From contig NC_065574.1 of the NCBI RefSeq assembly GCF_937616625.2, forward strand, positions 5,826,001 through 5,890,000: 64,000 bases of DNA, in the 5' to 3' direction. Positions 31,278 through 44,297 of the stretch are shown here, piece by piece (position 1 is the stretch's first letter; each line of letters begins with the position of its first letter). The notes under the pieces are model-generated. The model ran no database searches. It worked only from the letters and a program-made list of their open reading frames with translations, and had not been told where the DNA came from. The translations under genes were made by a program, and so were the position numbers. Origin of the DNA: Mercurialis annua. Taxonomy: Eukaryota > Streptophyta > Magnoliopsida > Malpighiales > Euphorbiaceae.

Positions 31278-32894
31278 GTATATATGAATTAAAATTATGC
31301 TATGTGACGATATTATTTAAAAATAAATTATTATATTTAATAATATAATAAATGTTAAATTTATATAACGGGTCATATAAATATCACTTATATCGTAGTT
31401 TTAATTTGAATAAAAAGTTACAATAATTTAATAATATTCAATATAAATAACGGGTCATATAAAGGCCGCTCACGTGCGTAGCACGTGGCGAAACGCTAGT
31501 ACTATATATAAAAGCACGGATGGGGGGACAGGCACATTTACTAAATAGCCCTTTATAAATTATTACTAATTGATTAGTTAATTGAAAGTTTTATGGTCTT
31601 TATCTAATTTTCTAATAAATTAATATAGATAATGTACAATTAGAGTTCAATTTGGATACTAAAAATATAACCATTAGAAACATGGCCACAACTCCGTGAG
31701 AGTCTTTTATGCATATTAAACCTACGAAATAATTTTAAAGATGCTCCTGCAAGCAGGTACTAATACAACTAATAAACATATAAAAACGAATTGGACCATT
31801 TGTTTTTGTTGAGAATAAACGAATTAGACCTATAAATTGATTGCTATATACTAAAAAGTGTACATGATAAATTATTAATCAAAATTTTATACGTTTTACA
31901 TGAAATAGAACATAATTCAAAAAAGGATAAAGGTATCATACAAACCAAATTAATATTAATCACATTGTCTATTTCTTTTATTTAATATATCACTATTAAA
32001 TTTTAAAAGGACATATTCATCAAAACAATAAATTATGAGGACATTAAAATGGACAATATTGTATTTTTTCTTTCTATTAAAAATATTTTAAAATACTAGC
32101 TAAAATTGACTATTTTAATATTTAATAATTGTTATTTTATTTATTATTTAATCATCTATAATTCTAATTAAGAAAAATTACTTCTAATAAATTAATAATT
32201 TAATTATTATTCAATATTTTTTATTTATATTCTATATAAATAAGATAGACTACTCCTAATTAGTTATTTAATTAATCATTATTATAATTAAAGTCCTAAT
32301 TAGAATAGGTAGCTAAATTATCTCTAATTTAGTTTTTAGTATGTAAAAAATAACTAAATTGTCTCCAAATTAGTAGGAATACCTATTTTTTAGTTTGATT
32401 TAACTACAAAATTAAAATAGTGTATTTGGTCGATATTTAAATTTATTATCTTATTATTTTTAAAGATATTATTAATAAAATTAAGTTTATTATTTGATTA
32501 TGGTTATTATAAAACCAAAAGAAGAATAAATTCAGTATGGAAAAAAATTTAATAACCGAATATATTATATTTATTTTTACAAAAATTCTTAACTAATTTA
32601 ATATTAATTATAAATAAAAAATTGATACAATTATAATAAATTTACTAATATATACATTGACGAGTTACGTTATGAGCCACGTGCATAGCACGTAATGCGA
32701 AACTAGTATACTAAAAATAAAGGATCAAATTGACATTTTATACAAAAAGTAAAGGATCAAATTAGCTTTTTTTCTAGTAAAAAAGGTCAATTAATTGGAA
32801 ACGAAATGTGCGAATTAGGGTGATATAGACAAAATTACAACGTCAGAATGCAAATAAAAAGGGCTAAAAAATCGGAATTTTTTATGATTAAACC

Positions 32895-34373
32895 AATTGC
32901 TATAAAATTAAAAGTTACTAATTTATTTTACAAATACCCCTAATATATTTGATAGGAGAATAGAAATGTTGGGTACCATTATAAATTTCAAACCAATAAA
33001 CATAAATAGTCATCAAAAAATTTTCTCTCCCTTCTCTCTAAACAACTTCCTCTCTAAATTATTCTCTTAAAGGGTGGGAGGAGGTGATTTTCCAATTTCA
33101 ATCGGAAATCATCCCCTCTCCGCCCATACAATTTAGTTTTTTTATAAGCTTATATTTTATTTCAATAAATTTAACCATTTGATAGTTTTTTCGATGTGAT
33201 TTTTAGTGTTTTTGGGCTTGATAATTTATATTTTTATGATTGTGTGGTGTGTTTTCTTAGATCTCTCAAGAATCTCTAGTGATTGTTCAAACTTCATAGT
33301 CAATTTTTTGTAGATTTAAGATTTTTTGGATGGGTGTTGTTCTAATTTTTTAGAATTTCATTGGGTGTTGTTCTAATTTTTTAGAATTTCATTGAAGATG
33401 AGGATCGGAAATACTTAACTTCAATGGATCAAGCGGATTGCTGGTCAAATCAGAAGGACAAATCGAAAACCCGCTCCAACAGAACTTCGCTCTTAAGTTC
33501 TCGTTCGATTCTTCATGCGGAATCGATGTTTAGATTTGCCTTATTTCGATTTATATTATACTTGTATTTTGGGTTATTTGTTAGTATTTTAGATCAAAAT
33601 TGAAAGATCATATATTAGCTTTATTAAATGACTTTCCAATTGTAATTTACTCTTCATCAATGAATTCTATATTTGGTTAAAAAAACATAAATAGTCATTA
33701 GGAAAGCCTTTGATATTTTTTTTAATTCTAACTGATTGTACCCTTTCACTTTCACTCTTTTTTATTTGGCAGGAAAAAAATCCTCGACTTTTTTTTAAAA
33801 GTATAGATCAATTCTTTTATTTTTCTCTGGGTACAATTAAACTCTCGTATTTTTAATATTAAACAAATAAATCCTTATTATTTTAAAATCGAACAAATAA
33901 ACATTTTTAGTTTATTTTTGGGACACTTATGCCCAATTTTCAGTAAATATTTTAAATATTAAAATTATTTTTAAACTTTTTTCCTATATGATTATGATGA
34001 TGCTGGATCAAAAGAATTATTTGTTCTATTTGAAAATATTATAAAAATTACGATAAATATTTATACCTTTTGCCTATTTATTTTTGAAAAGGTTATATTA
34101 TTAATGCCTAAACTTTTTAAGATTTGCTATTTTGCTATTTTATTTTTTTATATCTTTTAAATTAACATTTCCATTTTCAAAAACTAGATAAATACAACAT
34201 GCTAAAAAAATTAAAAATAAATCTCATATATATAAATTTTATTGTAACATTAGTTAAAATGATGATGATAGTATGCATAAATAATACATTTGTCTTTTGT
34301 GGAATGAAAATAACTAATCCTATCAATAATTTTATATTTTCTTTGTTAGTAGACCATTGACTGGTAAAATAAC
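32895..34373. other. Intergenic repeats
   Basis: Contains a 31-bp tandem duplication (GGGTGTTGTTCTAATTTTTT units, about 33333-33393) and a dispersed repeat (33511-33672) described separately. The remainder is AT-rich without recognisable genes. Confidence 0.4.
33511..33672 (+). repeat. Dispersed repeat, copy 1
   Basis: Begins CATGCGGAATCGATG and ends CATCAATGAATTCTATATTT. About 80% similar by eye to the minus strand of 63193-63352. Looks like the 3' end of a retro-type element. Unclassified. Confidence 0.65.
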
Positions 34374-34382
34374 GAAATGCAC

Positions 34383-34489
34383 TACAAATGAATTGTAGCT
34401 CAAATGGTAAAAGCGTTGAGCAGCAAACTGCTAGGCCGTGAGTTTAATTCTTCCCACAAGCGCCCCCCTCCCCCAATTATAAAAAAAAA
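34383..34489 (+). mobile_element. tRNA-derived SINE, copy 1
   Basis: tRNA-like A box TAGCTCAAATGG, degenerate B box GAGTTTAATTC, a CCCACAAGCGCC tail region and a terminal poly(A). Shared with 46417-46514 and 61655-61750. Flanks AAATGCACT and AAACGCACT (8 of 9) may be the target duplication. It is not a functional tRNA: no acceptor stem or cloverleaf. Confidence 0.72.
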
Positions 34490-34767
34490 CGCACTTGTTA
34501 AAAAATTAAAGCAGTAATGATATTAATTAAAAAGAAATAAACATTAGAGCATAGAAAGTAGATTTAGAAAAATTCAAGCAGTAATGATACAATTTTTCTT
34601 TTTTAACATTTAGTAAGCTCTCTAATAGAGCCAAATTATGCCATAAATCACAAATCCGACAAAACCATAACATCACAAGACACATCTAATAATATAAAAA
34701 TAAGGTACACTCAGTCACAAGCTAGCATGACCAAATTCAACAAATACTTGCCATAAATCAACAAAAA

Positions 34768-37700
34768 TCATGTGCATGGCTCACGGGCCACACCAATTCT
34801 TGAGTTCGGCACATCAAACAGTATCCTATGGTTTTGTTGTTGCATATTTGCTATCACATTCAGCACCGAATTCACATTGTCCGGAGCAGCAGCCATGGCC
34901 AAACATGTGATGCCGCCGGCAGTGCTGTGGATCAGTAAGTTGTCCGGCGGTAATGTCACGTTCATGCCGGAAAACATGAATGTTATGGTGGGGGAAACAA
35001 TTGGTACTGTGTAACAAGTGTCGAATCCGCCGAGGGTTGTCACTGTAAAATTGCCAACTCTTTTACGGAATGCGTCACGGACCGCCGTGTAGGCCGGAAT
35101 CGCCAGTCTGGTGAATACAGTTCCTGTAATGTAGGACATGAAATTATTAGAGTTTTTTCTTTTTTCCATAAACATATAAAGATCAAACACAGTATGAAGC
35201 AATAATGTTTGGACATTCTTGACCCACTAGAATTATTAGCCCATGCCTATCTAAACAATAATATTATGTCCTATTGTATTTTGCTTTTTATGTTGTCCAC
35301 ATTGACATGTACCTATATAGGGGGTCCATTTGGTTTGAACCAAATTGAATCAAACTGAAATTTTATTTTTCAAAAAAGAAGCAAACTGATTTTTTAAGAA
35401 ATATAAAAGTTTCAAACAGAAACGAACTAGCAATTTTGGTTGATATTTTGACTCGGTTTGGTTGTTTTATTTCAACTTGCATTAAAACTTATTTGAAATT
35501 TTAATATGTCCAAAACCGAATTTGTCTTCATTTTAGTTCGCCTTTTACACACTCATATATCTATATATCATAGAAATGGAAATGCTAAAATAGAAAGACG
35601 TTGAAACGGGAAACATTAAAAATGTCGAAATGAGAAAACCAAATGGTATTTTATCTTTTTGCATTCATAAAAATAGAGTTTAGAAGTTTCATAACCATTT
35701 TTGGAAAGAAAAAAACCCTGAAATGTATGATAGGAAAAGTAGTAGCAAATGCACTTAAATTGTAATCTATGTACTATAGGAACAAAATGATATAAATAAA
35801 AAACGCTGAACAGAAAAAATGTTGAAACAAGAAACAAACCCCCATGGTATTTTATAAAAATAGAGTTTCAAAACCTTTTTTAACGCCGAAATGTAAGATT
35901 CGAAATGCACTTAAAACCGTATTAATGACAAGAAATCGATGCAAAAAATTTACCAGAATCAAAGATGGTGCCAGCACCAGTAGCCGGATTAAATGCGAGA
36001 GCAGCAGGAGGAATATCAACAACCCTTCGTCCAACTCTAATAGCAACCAAATTAACATAATAAAGTGAAGATCTTCTAGGGTTCTTAAGCAATGGTGTAG
36101 TCTTAATCCTCTTAGGCTGACCAGTAGGTCCGAGCCTTAATGTCCCAGAAAAGTTGAGGGACTTAAAACTAGGCAAACAGTAAGAAAATGTAGATTGGTA
36201 TAAATTTTGGGTTTGGGATAATAGAGACAAGGGTCCTCTGCCTAGACCAAGCAGCCCTTGTGGTGGAGCTGAACTGCCTGTGGTCTTGGTTATGCAGCCG
36301 AATGTGTAGTTTGGGATTGGGTCAGTGGCTAGAGTCACTGTGTCCTGTGAAAGGTTGGCTGCTATGGAGGAGCCGCCGTAGGTTAAATTGAATGCGCACG
36401 CGCTTCCACCGCATGTGGGGTTGGGTACCTGAAATAATTTCACATGTAATTTAGTGTTATGTCATATTGTAATCTTGTGAATCTGTGATAAGGATGATTC
36501 CCATATTTTGGAATTTAGCCTTCTATAGTTTCTGACAATTTGAGTCATACACATAGTAAAATTTGAAATAAACCGAATAATATAACACAATTTATAAATT
36601 TGGTTTTAAATTTGGTTTGACTAGATTTAAAATTATAAAAAAATCATTTTTTAATACGGGTCGATATTAGTAAACGTAAAGAAAATTTTAATACAAATCG
36701 AATCTATAATCAAATTGAACCAAAAAAATTGACCAAATTGTCAGTTTTTTGTTTGAATCAAAATGCATTTTGCTTAAAATTAATAGGCAAAATCTTCAAT
36801 TTCACAAATATACCACGATTTGAAATGGTACCGATTTGATGCATCATTAATTCGAGATGTACTGAATATATCCACGCCTTTTTAAAGTATGATTTAGTTT
36901 TTCAAATTGCAATATATATCATCCAAAATGGTGTCTTTATGATACTCCAAAAGAGTTGTAAGTATATTTGACATATATTAAATAAATGATGGATTAAACT
37001 GGTACAATTTTAAAATTATGGTATATTCGACTAACAAATCATAGTTATGGATATAAAAATATTGCCTTTTTAATTTGAAGAGAAAAAAAGATTTAACGGA
37101 TAAGCTTTCATTAGTTTAGCTAGGGGTGTAGATTCTTGTAAAATCCATCAAATTAAAATTTATATTTTTTATTTTCATAATCAAACCGAATTAAAATTAC
37201 ATGTAATCAAATCATTTTAAACCGAAATAAACTAGTTAGTTCGGATGATATTTTAGTTTATGTGATTATTTCGGTTTAATTTGCGCAAAAATTTAACTAA
37301 TCTTTCTTATTTAACATTGAACCCAACTAAAAAATCAAATTCTTTATCATATCAAATCAAACCGAATTAGTGAATTCGGTTTGATTATTTGGTTTGGTTC
37401 AATTTTTTCCATTCTACTATCCGTACTACAGTCTATCAAGTTCAAATATATCTCAATACTATAAAAAACAGAGCACTAATAATAATAAAAAAATAAACAA
37501 AACTCAAATAATTACCTGCTTGCACTGAGGAGCGCCACAGCCAACAGATTTAAAAGTAGTAGATTTAACATTATTAAAAACAGTCGAAGAACACCCCACA
37601 CAGGCGGTGCACGGAATCCAAGCAGCGTCATTACTAGTATCCACCGCCATCAGCATAGTCTGCGCCGGAGTTCCAATCTTAGCTCTAACAATATAAGTAG

Positions 37701-37980
37701 GGCTCTGAATAATCTGTCTGCCGGAAGCAATCGGCACAAAAGATTTCCCGGCCACCAAACTCGACAGAAACTGAAGCCTAGCTTGGTCCTTGGCCTGCAT
37801 TTGTAGCACACTCTCTTCCCACGAGAGTGGCTTTGCAGGCCTAAAAGGAGAGCAGGGACTGTAAATATGGTAAACTTTAAGGTTTGAGCTTTGGTCTTGG
37901 ATGCTACATTTTGGGTCTAAGTGCATGCCATGGACTAGGGCAAAGAAGAAGAAAGCTAGAGAAAAAAGATGGGTTTTCAT
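34768..37980 (-). CDS. Apoplastic aspartyl protease, AED3-like (nepenthesin-type A1 family)
   Basis: Exons 37980-37516, 36428-35954 and 35123-34768 join in frame (AAG CAG|GTAATT; TCT G|GTAAAT) to give 431 residues. Signal peptide MKTHLFSLAFFFFALVHG; first catalytic loop VDTSNDAAWIPC with the Cys-rich insert ACVGCSSTVF; TCGGSACAFNLTYGGSS around the flap. The second catalytic loop IFDSGTVFTRL is created across the exon 2-3 junction, and the protein ends ILFDVPNSRIGVAREPC. The DTSND form of the first motif is normal for the AED3/CND41-like subgroup. Secreted endopeptidase; Arabidopsis AED3 is linked to systemic immunity. Both introns are AT-rich and the larger (1.1 kb) contains repeated AACCGAATT-type sequence. 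Confidence 0.9.
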
Positions 37981-38041
37981 GGCTGTTTGTAAGCAGAAGA
38001 AAAATAATGAAGATTTGAAGGTTTTAATGGTTGAGAGTGGA

Positions 38042-38050
38042 TATTTATAG
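38042..38050 (-). promoter_or_regulatory. TATA box of the aspartyl protease gene
   Basis: CTATAAATA on the minus strand, 62 bp before the ATG at 37980. Confidence 0.65.
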
Positions 38051-39160
38051 AGAGGTGAGTAGTGGAGTGAAATTATGTAGACTGTGAGTGGGTATTTTGC
38101 TATACCAGACTGTATTCCATTTTCTTTTCTGGGCTGGGCCTGTGGGCTTTGGTGGTGGGCGAGCAAACGGTCGGTTCAACTGAATTAATCGGTTTAATTA
38201 GTTTATTTATAAGTTTTAATTAATTCGGTTAGTTCAATGATTTCTATCTAGTAAATAATTTTTCTGATTTTTTTTTTGTTTAAAAAATAAATTAGTTAAC
38301 CAAATATTTTTTTTGTTTTTAGTTGTTATTATTTGTGTTTTTATCGGTTTAACCAGATTAATTTAATTGATTTAATTTTATAGTTTTTGAAATTATGGTT
38401 AATTTGATTAATTTCACTTAGAAATAATAATTAAATTCGTCAGTTAAAGAGATTAATATTTCAACTAATTTAATTTTGGTTAAATTAAATTATGCAGTTT
38501 TAATTGAACCGACTATTTGCCAATTCTTACTTGTAAGTATGGAATAGAAAACCAAATTAAATTGAATAACATAATTAACCAACTCAATAAATCCAGTTTG
38601 TTTTTATTTGAAATTATTAATAAATTAATTTTTGATTTAATTTGATTTTAAAAGTAAAATAAGTTTAGTTGGCTTTTCATACATATTGTTTTGAAAAAAG
38701 TTAATCGAACCAACTAAGTTTAGAACAATTTTAGTTCACTGATTCGATTTAATTTAAAATACATTATTTTATAGTATAAAATTATTTTGATTTGAATCCA
38801 ATGTTACCCTACTTGTCCATTATTGACTAGAAGTGGTATCCTAATCTTGCTATTTCTAATTCCTATGTACTTTAATTGTATTTCAATTTGGAATGATTTA
38901 GGTTAAATTAGGAGATCTAATTAATAGTAATCAAATAGGTAGTGGGTTATATAATATTCCAAGGGGTTGAACACTTGTTTCAATAAATACTCTTTTAGGC
39001 TATCACCGCAAATAATCATATGGATTCACCTTCTCATGTTTGTTTGCTAATTCATCAAAAGCTTCTTTTAATTTAATCAACACAGTCAAAAAAAAAGGTA
39101 AAGGGTTGCTATTTTCTTCTATTTTTTTCATTTTCCACTGTGAGGTCTTAATAATTTGTA
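38051..39160. other. AT-rich upstream DNA with AACCGAATTAA-type repeats
   Basis: Many variants of GGTTTAATT/AATTAAACC on both strands (38160-38770), similar to intron sequence at 37130-37400. Probably a decayed transposon; no ends found. Confidence 0.35.
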
Positions 39161-39461
39161 GGGCATATGATTAAAAAATGTCAAATTTTTTATAAAAGTT
39201 TAAATTTTTCAATTTTATCCAATTTATCCTGAAACGTATGATTTTGTTTCAATTATATCCAACTACACAATTTTACTTATGTAGTAGTACTGATGTGTGG
39301 CACTGCCACATCAACACCACATAGGCGCAACATGAATAAAATTACATAGTTATACATTATTGAAAAGAAATCATATGTTTCATGACAAATTGGATAAAAT
39401 TAAAAGATTTAAACCTTTATAAAAATTATAAAAAAATTAGTCTTTTTTTGATCATTTGACC
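39161..39461. mobile_element. Mutator-type MITE, 301 bp
   Basis: Ends GGGCATATGATTAAAAA and TTTTGATCATTTGACC are inverted repeats, with arms continuing past 60 bp. Perfect 9-bp duplication TAATTTGTA at 39152-39160 and 39462-39470. Central GTGTGGCACTGCCACATC forms a hairpin. Confidence 0.88.
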
Positions 39462-39470
39462 TAATTTGTA

Positions 39471-42031
39471 TATTTGTTTCATGATATAATAATTTGCTTA
39501 AATAATGATGTAGGGTCTAATCAAGAAATCTTCTCAATGATTCTCTTATATAGTATGAATTATAAAAAGAAATAATTATTGCCTGCATGAGTCTAGTTCC
39601 AAAATATTACTTTCTCTATAAATTTTAATAATTTATTATTTCACCCTAACATTGGTAATTTATATAACTGAAATCCCCTTATAAATGAGGGTTTTACTTA
39701 AAAAAGAACTAAACATAAAGGGAAAAATAATAATTTTTAAAATTTATAAAGAAGACTAGTTCGGACTTAAACTCATAAGATAGTACTTAATTATTACTTG
39801 TTTCTAACTCGAATTTATATACTACAGCATTCATATGTTAATTATACGAGAGTTTATCACTAAAATGGCGAGAGTAAAGTAATGAATTACTTCATACACA
39901 TAACGTCAATGAATAAAATAAAAAAATGAGGTAGGGTAAAAGCACATTTATTGTAAGGATTATGTGAGCTAAATTTAAGGATTCTTTGCAGCAAAAAAGC
40001 CAGAAATGCTGGAGAAATAAATGGGTGGCGCAAAGATTATCGAGATAAAAGGTTATTTTTGTTTCACAAGATTATTTATCTTTTACTACAAAATAAAAGA
40101 ATAATAATTTTATTAAGTAAAATATACTTACTCGTTTACCAATAATTCTTAGTGATCACTTGGAGATATTATTTTGAGGCGTTGGTAAATTGATAAAACG
40201 CTCCAATGATTTAAATAAAATAGTGAGTTCAAGTCATACTCATATATGCAGCCGTTTAAAATTTAGAGTCAGAACTTATCTCCCGTAAGGCACTTACGTA
40301 CCCGACTCAAATAAAAATTAATCTAGACATAAAAGGCTTAAATGTTGTTGTATCATGCAAGTTCAGTCATGATACCTCGTACACCTTGTACTATAAAAAC
40401 TAGAAATAGTATCATTATTTTCTTTAGCTACTGTATTTATCTGTTCAAAAATTAATATCGGTCTCTTTGATTTTTTATTTTAAAAAAGAAAACTCAACTA
40501 TATTAATTAAAACATCCAATAATAAAATAGGACTTAGAAATGCCGGAACAAACAAACTCTAAATAATTACACCAAATTAAAAATCAATTGCTCGAGCTAA
40601 CAAGTGAGCTACAGTATTCTCTGATGTTCTGATAAAAAATAAAAATAAAAACTATTATTTATTTATTTTTGATAAATAAATAAAAACTATTATTATAGTC
40701 CTTCTGAATTCTAAAATCTCACGTTATTTTAAACTAGTGATAAAAATGTACCTTAATCTTCTGAACTGGATTCAAATTTACTTCTCCACCAGTACTCTAA
40801 TTGAAAAAACGTAATATGTTAAAGGCAATCAGATTCTAATGCAAATTAGAGATGTTAACGACATTGGATTCTTTTACAAATTTGAGTTGCATCTTGAGGA
40901 GAATACCATTAACATAAAATAATCTCAACCTTGTCAGACATCCAATCTTAATAAAGGACTTGTTTTCATTAAAAAAGTGACTTAAATATTAATTCGTCCT
41001 CTCAATTAAAAATACTTTTATCAATTAGCATAACAATCAATATTAGTATCAAATTAGTCAGAATATTGTTAATTATTAGCAATTTGCCTCCTAAATTCCG
41101 GGCATGTATTCTCGTTGAATTTATATTTTTACTAATTTGATAAAAATAAACAATTTTTGATTAATTTGATGATAAAATTATTTTTTTACTAATTTCTTAA
41201 AGCATGTATGTTGTTGAGGAACAAAATTGGTATGTAAATTTTTTTTAAAAAAAAATTAACAGGCACAACAAACGTCACCGTTTAGGTGCAATGGGATTTG
41301 AGACCTAGAATAGTGAACCAATAAGTAGAGGTAGGCATAAAATACAAAAGCAGGTGCAATGATAGGTATGGAATTGTATGGATTAAAAGAAGTCAAATAA
41401 ATAGCACACAAAAGAGGGCAGTACTACTAAGTCGAGGCTTGCCATTGATAAATGCTTTAATTTGTTCTAATTTTGTCATAGATTTTGCACATAATTGTCA
41501 GCTTTCAATTTTCCATGGCCGTTTTAGGTTTATGTAAATGCATCGATTTGCAATGTCACTCCAAGTAATGATGAAACAAGTGTCATTTTCATTGCTCTAG
41601 CGTGCATTAGAGAGGGGGAGCAAAAATACCGACCGGTTCGACTTTGATAAAAAAATATGATATTTTTCGATTGAGATTTAATATAAAGAAATCAGATTTT
41701 TGTTAACGTGGAGTCATTTGAAGAATCTAAATTTGACGCATATATCTATTTATTTTAAAATGAGCTATAATTGACTCAAATACTGTCAAAACGGGCTAAA
41801 TGAGATTTTAAAAGATATGATTAAAATTGTCTTTAAAAATACAGATTTAATATGTTACGACATTATATAGACCTTAAATAATAATAAAAAAACTAAAACA
41901 AAGTGTGGAAGGAAATTTAATTACAATGAAATATGTCAATTATTAAGATTCTATAACAAAAAACAAAGGTGACGGTATTATTTATCTAAGATAGAATGAA
42001 TATAGAATAAATTAGTTTGAAATGAAACCCA
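39471..42031. other. Intergenic DNA, nothing recognised
   Basis: 2.5 kb of AT-rich sequence. No coding frame of meaningful length, no RNA gene, no clear repeat boundary on either strand. Confidence 0.4.
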
Positions 42032-42041
42032 AATCTTGATT

Positions 42042-43086
42042 GGCTTAATACATCATTTGACCCCTAAACTATACCATTTTATTCTCTGCAACCTCTAAAC
42101 TAATTTCATATTCTTTTGGATCTCTTAACTATTTTTTTTATTCTATTTAACCCCTCATTCGGAATGTGCACACCACGCGCGATGACGTGGATAAAATTGC
42201 TGACATGGCTTTGCTGACATAGGGTTAAATAGAATAAAAATAATAATTAAGAGGTCCAATGGAATACTAAAATAGTTTAGAGGTCATAGGAAATAAAAGG
42301 GTAAGGTTAGGAGTCAAAAAATATATTAAGTTTAAATATTTTTTTTAATTTAAAATAAAAATGATGTACTTTACATATTATTTGAAAAAATTATTTAAGA
42401 CATTAAAAATCATGAAATTTAGTGTGTTTTTCAATTTTATACAAATTTTAAAAATTTAGAATTGATTTGAAAAGTTTGAAATTGCAAATTCGTGAAACAC
42501 ACTAAAATTTTATAATTGGAAATTCGTGAAACACATTAAAAATTACAATTTTTTAAAAAACTAGTCTTTTTTTAAGATTATCACAGTATACTAAATTTAT
42601 ATATTTTATAATATCGTTAAAAACAGACAAAACTTCTTTTATCATTATTGAAATGTAAATAAATATTTACATGTACAAGAAGTTATATTATGTAATTATT
42701 TGACTAAATTTTAATATTTTTTTATTTTTCTAGAAGATTAAATGGATGAAAGTTAAATAATTATATTTTTGAAAAGGTTAAATGGGTAAAAATTAAAAGT
42801 TTGAAGGTGCAATAGAAAAATAAAATAAGTTCAGGGGTCAAATAGAACAAAATAGTGTAGTTCGGGGGTTTAATAGAATAATTTATGCATTTTAATTATC
42901 CTTCACGCGCTTCAAAACGCGTTTTTGCCACGTTAGATGAAAAAGGTCAGATCGGCAAAAAAGTTACAGTTGACGGGTTAAATAGAACAAAAAATAAAGT
43001 TAAGAGGTCCAATAGAATATCAAATTAGTTTAAGAGTCTCAGAGAATAGAAGTGTATAGTTTAGGGGTCAAATGATATATTAAGCC
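42042..43086. mobile_element. Mutator-type element, 1045 bp
   Basis: Terminal inverted repeats of about 32 bp (GGCTTAATACATCATTTGAC at the left, its near-exact complement ending ATTAAGCC at the right), with inner repeats of GGTTAAATAGAA. Perfect 10-bp duplication AATCTTGATT at 42032-42041 and 43087-43096. Two internal GC-richer patches (CACCACGCGCGATGACGTGG; CACGCGCTTCAAAACGCG). No transposase. Confidence 0.92.
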
Positions 43087-43616
43087 AATCTTGATTTGTT
43101 TAAGAACTCAGTCACTTGGTATCATAAAATTAGGTTAGATGGAGTGTCAGTGAAGCATTAAGGAATTATAATAATTCTCCCTCAAAGACAGACACGTACG
43201 ATGCACAAATACGAAGAAATGTAATATGATTCCAACAAATGATTAATAATTAAAAGTAAATATGGTGATCTGATACATTAATAAACTAATTCTGAAAGGG
43301 AAAGAAGATCGGCTTTATGTCCTGTCATCTATTTGTTTTTCTCTACATTTTATTTCTTCCTTTTATTCCTATTCCTATTCCTATTCACATTCAAATATCT
43401 TCATACTATATGATAAAATAAAATAAATATTTAAATGGACCGTGCATGTAGCTCTCCTCTTCTAAACCCTAGTCGCGCACTTCTCGTGGGAAGTTGATTT
43501 TGACCATTAATTTTGATTAAAATTCAGCTCTCCACCCCCAAATCTCTTAACTTTTACACCAAAAATGATTTTTATGATGCGATCAAAAAAATGTTTTTTT
43601 ATGATATATTATTATT

Positions 43617-44297
43617 GGCTTAATTTCTTAAAAAAACTCTTACCTTGCACTTTTTGTTTATTTGTACCATAATCTTATAAAAACACAATTAATATCCAAT
43701 TTTGAGTTTTTAAATTTCATCTCTACCTAAAACTAAAAAGCATTAAATTGTACTCTTTTTATTTGAAAAATAATTTATATTATATTTTTCTCTATTTTAA
43801 AAAATACAAACAAGTCCTTCAACTTAAAATATTCAAATACATCCTAATAATTAATTAATTTTTTTAATTTTATAAAATAATAAAATAAAATGAAAATATT
43901 TTAAAAACAAAAAATCCGGAACGATCGCTGGCGTCGGAGAAAGAGCGACGGCCGCTCCTTTTCCAAAAGTGGAGAAGGAGTAGCGGCTCCTTCTCCGATG
44001 AAAAAGAGCGGCGGCGGCGGCGGAATTTTTTTAAAAAAATTAAAAAGTTATTATTATTTTTAATTTTTTAAATTAAATAGTATTTTTGTACTATTAATAA
44101 TATTAATATCTAATTGATATATAGGTTAAAATGAAGGATTGTTTTGAACTCTTTTTCAAATGAAAAGAGTACAATTTAATGTTTTTGGACAAGGATGAAA
44201 CTTAAAAACCCAAAATTGGGTACAAATGGCGTTTCTACAGGGTCAGAGTATAAACGAAAAAAAAGTGTTAGGTGAGAGTTTTTTAAAGAATTAAGCC
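43617..44297. mobile_element. Mutator-type element, 681 bp, with GC-rich hairpin core
   Basis: Ends GGCTTAATTTCTTAAAAAAA and TTTTTTAAAGAATTAAGCC; arms similar for over 150 bp. Flanks ATTATTATT and ATTAATAAT agree at 7 of 9. The core (43911-44030) contains GGAGAAGGAG-TAGCGG-CTCCTTCTCC, a 10-bp perfect stem, plus a GGCGGCGGCGG run, contrasting with AT-rich arms. Confidence 0.82.

Larger units (their letters stand above)
27477..31499 (+). mobile_element. Helitron A (inner), about 4 kb
   Basis: Starts TCTATAACTATACTATAAGA (27477) and ends with the hairpin CACGTGC-GTA-GCACGTG (31471-31487), then GCGAAACGCTAG (31499). It lies between A (27476) and T (31500) of Helitron B. There is no Rep/Hel coding region. 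It contains a MITE, a second Helitron-like 5' tip at about 29571 and repeated ATAACGGGTCATATAAATAT motifs (about 27881, 30500, 31365, 31447), so it is itself patchwork. Confidence 0.72.
27469..32706 (+). mobile_element. Helitron B (outer), split by Helitron A
   Basis: The 5' tip TCTATCTA (27469-27476) resumes at 31500 as TACTATATATAAAAGCACGG. The 3' end has a hairpin ACGTGC-ATA-GCACGT (32679-32693), then CTAG at 32703-32706 followed by host T. Host bases A (27468) and T (32707) match the A|T insertion rule. Without Helitron A it is about 1.2 kb, with no Rep/helicase frame, thus non-autonomous. Confidence 0.72.
27322..32894. mobile_element. Mutator-type MITE split by nested Helitrons
   Basis: The left arm (about 27322-27420: TGTAATTTTGTCTATATCACC, TTCGCACCTTTCG) is the reverse complement of the right arm (32775-32894: GAAATGTGCGAATTAGGG, GATATAGACAAAATTACAA), which ends GATTAAACC. 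Left terminal bases are degraded, so no target duplication is confirmed. Between them sit 5.2 kb of Helitron DNA. Confidence 0.75.

Noticed and set aside
34392..34462. tRNA gene
   Set aside because: Only the A and B box regions resemble a tRNA; acceptor and anticodon stems do not pair, and the copy has a poly(A) tail shared with two other loci, so it is a SINE.
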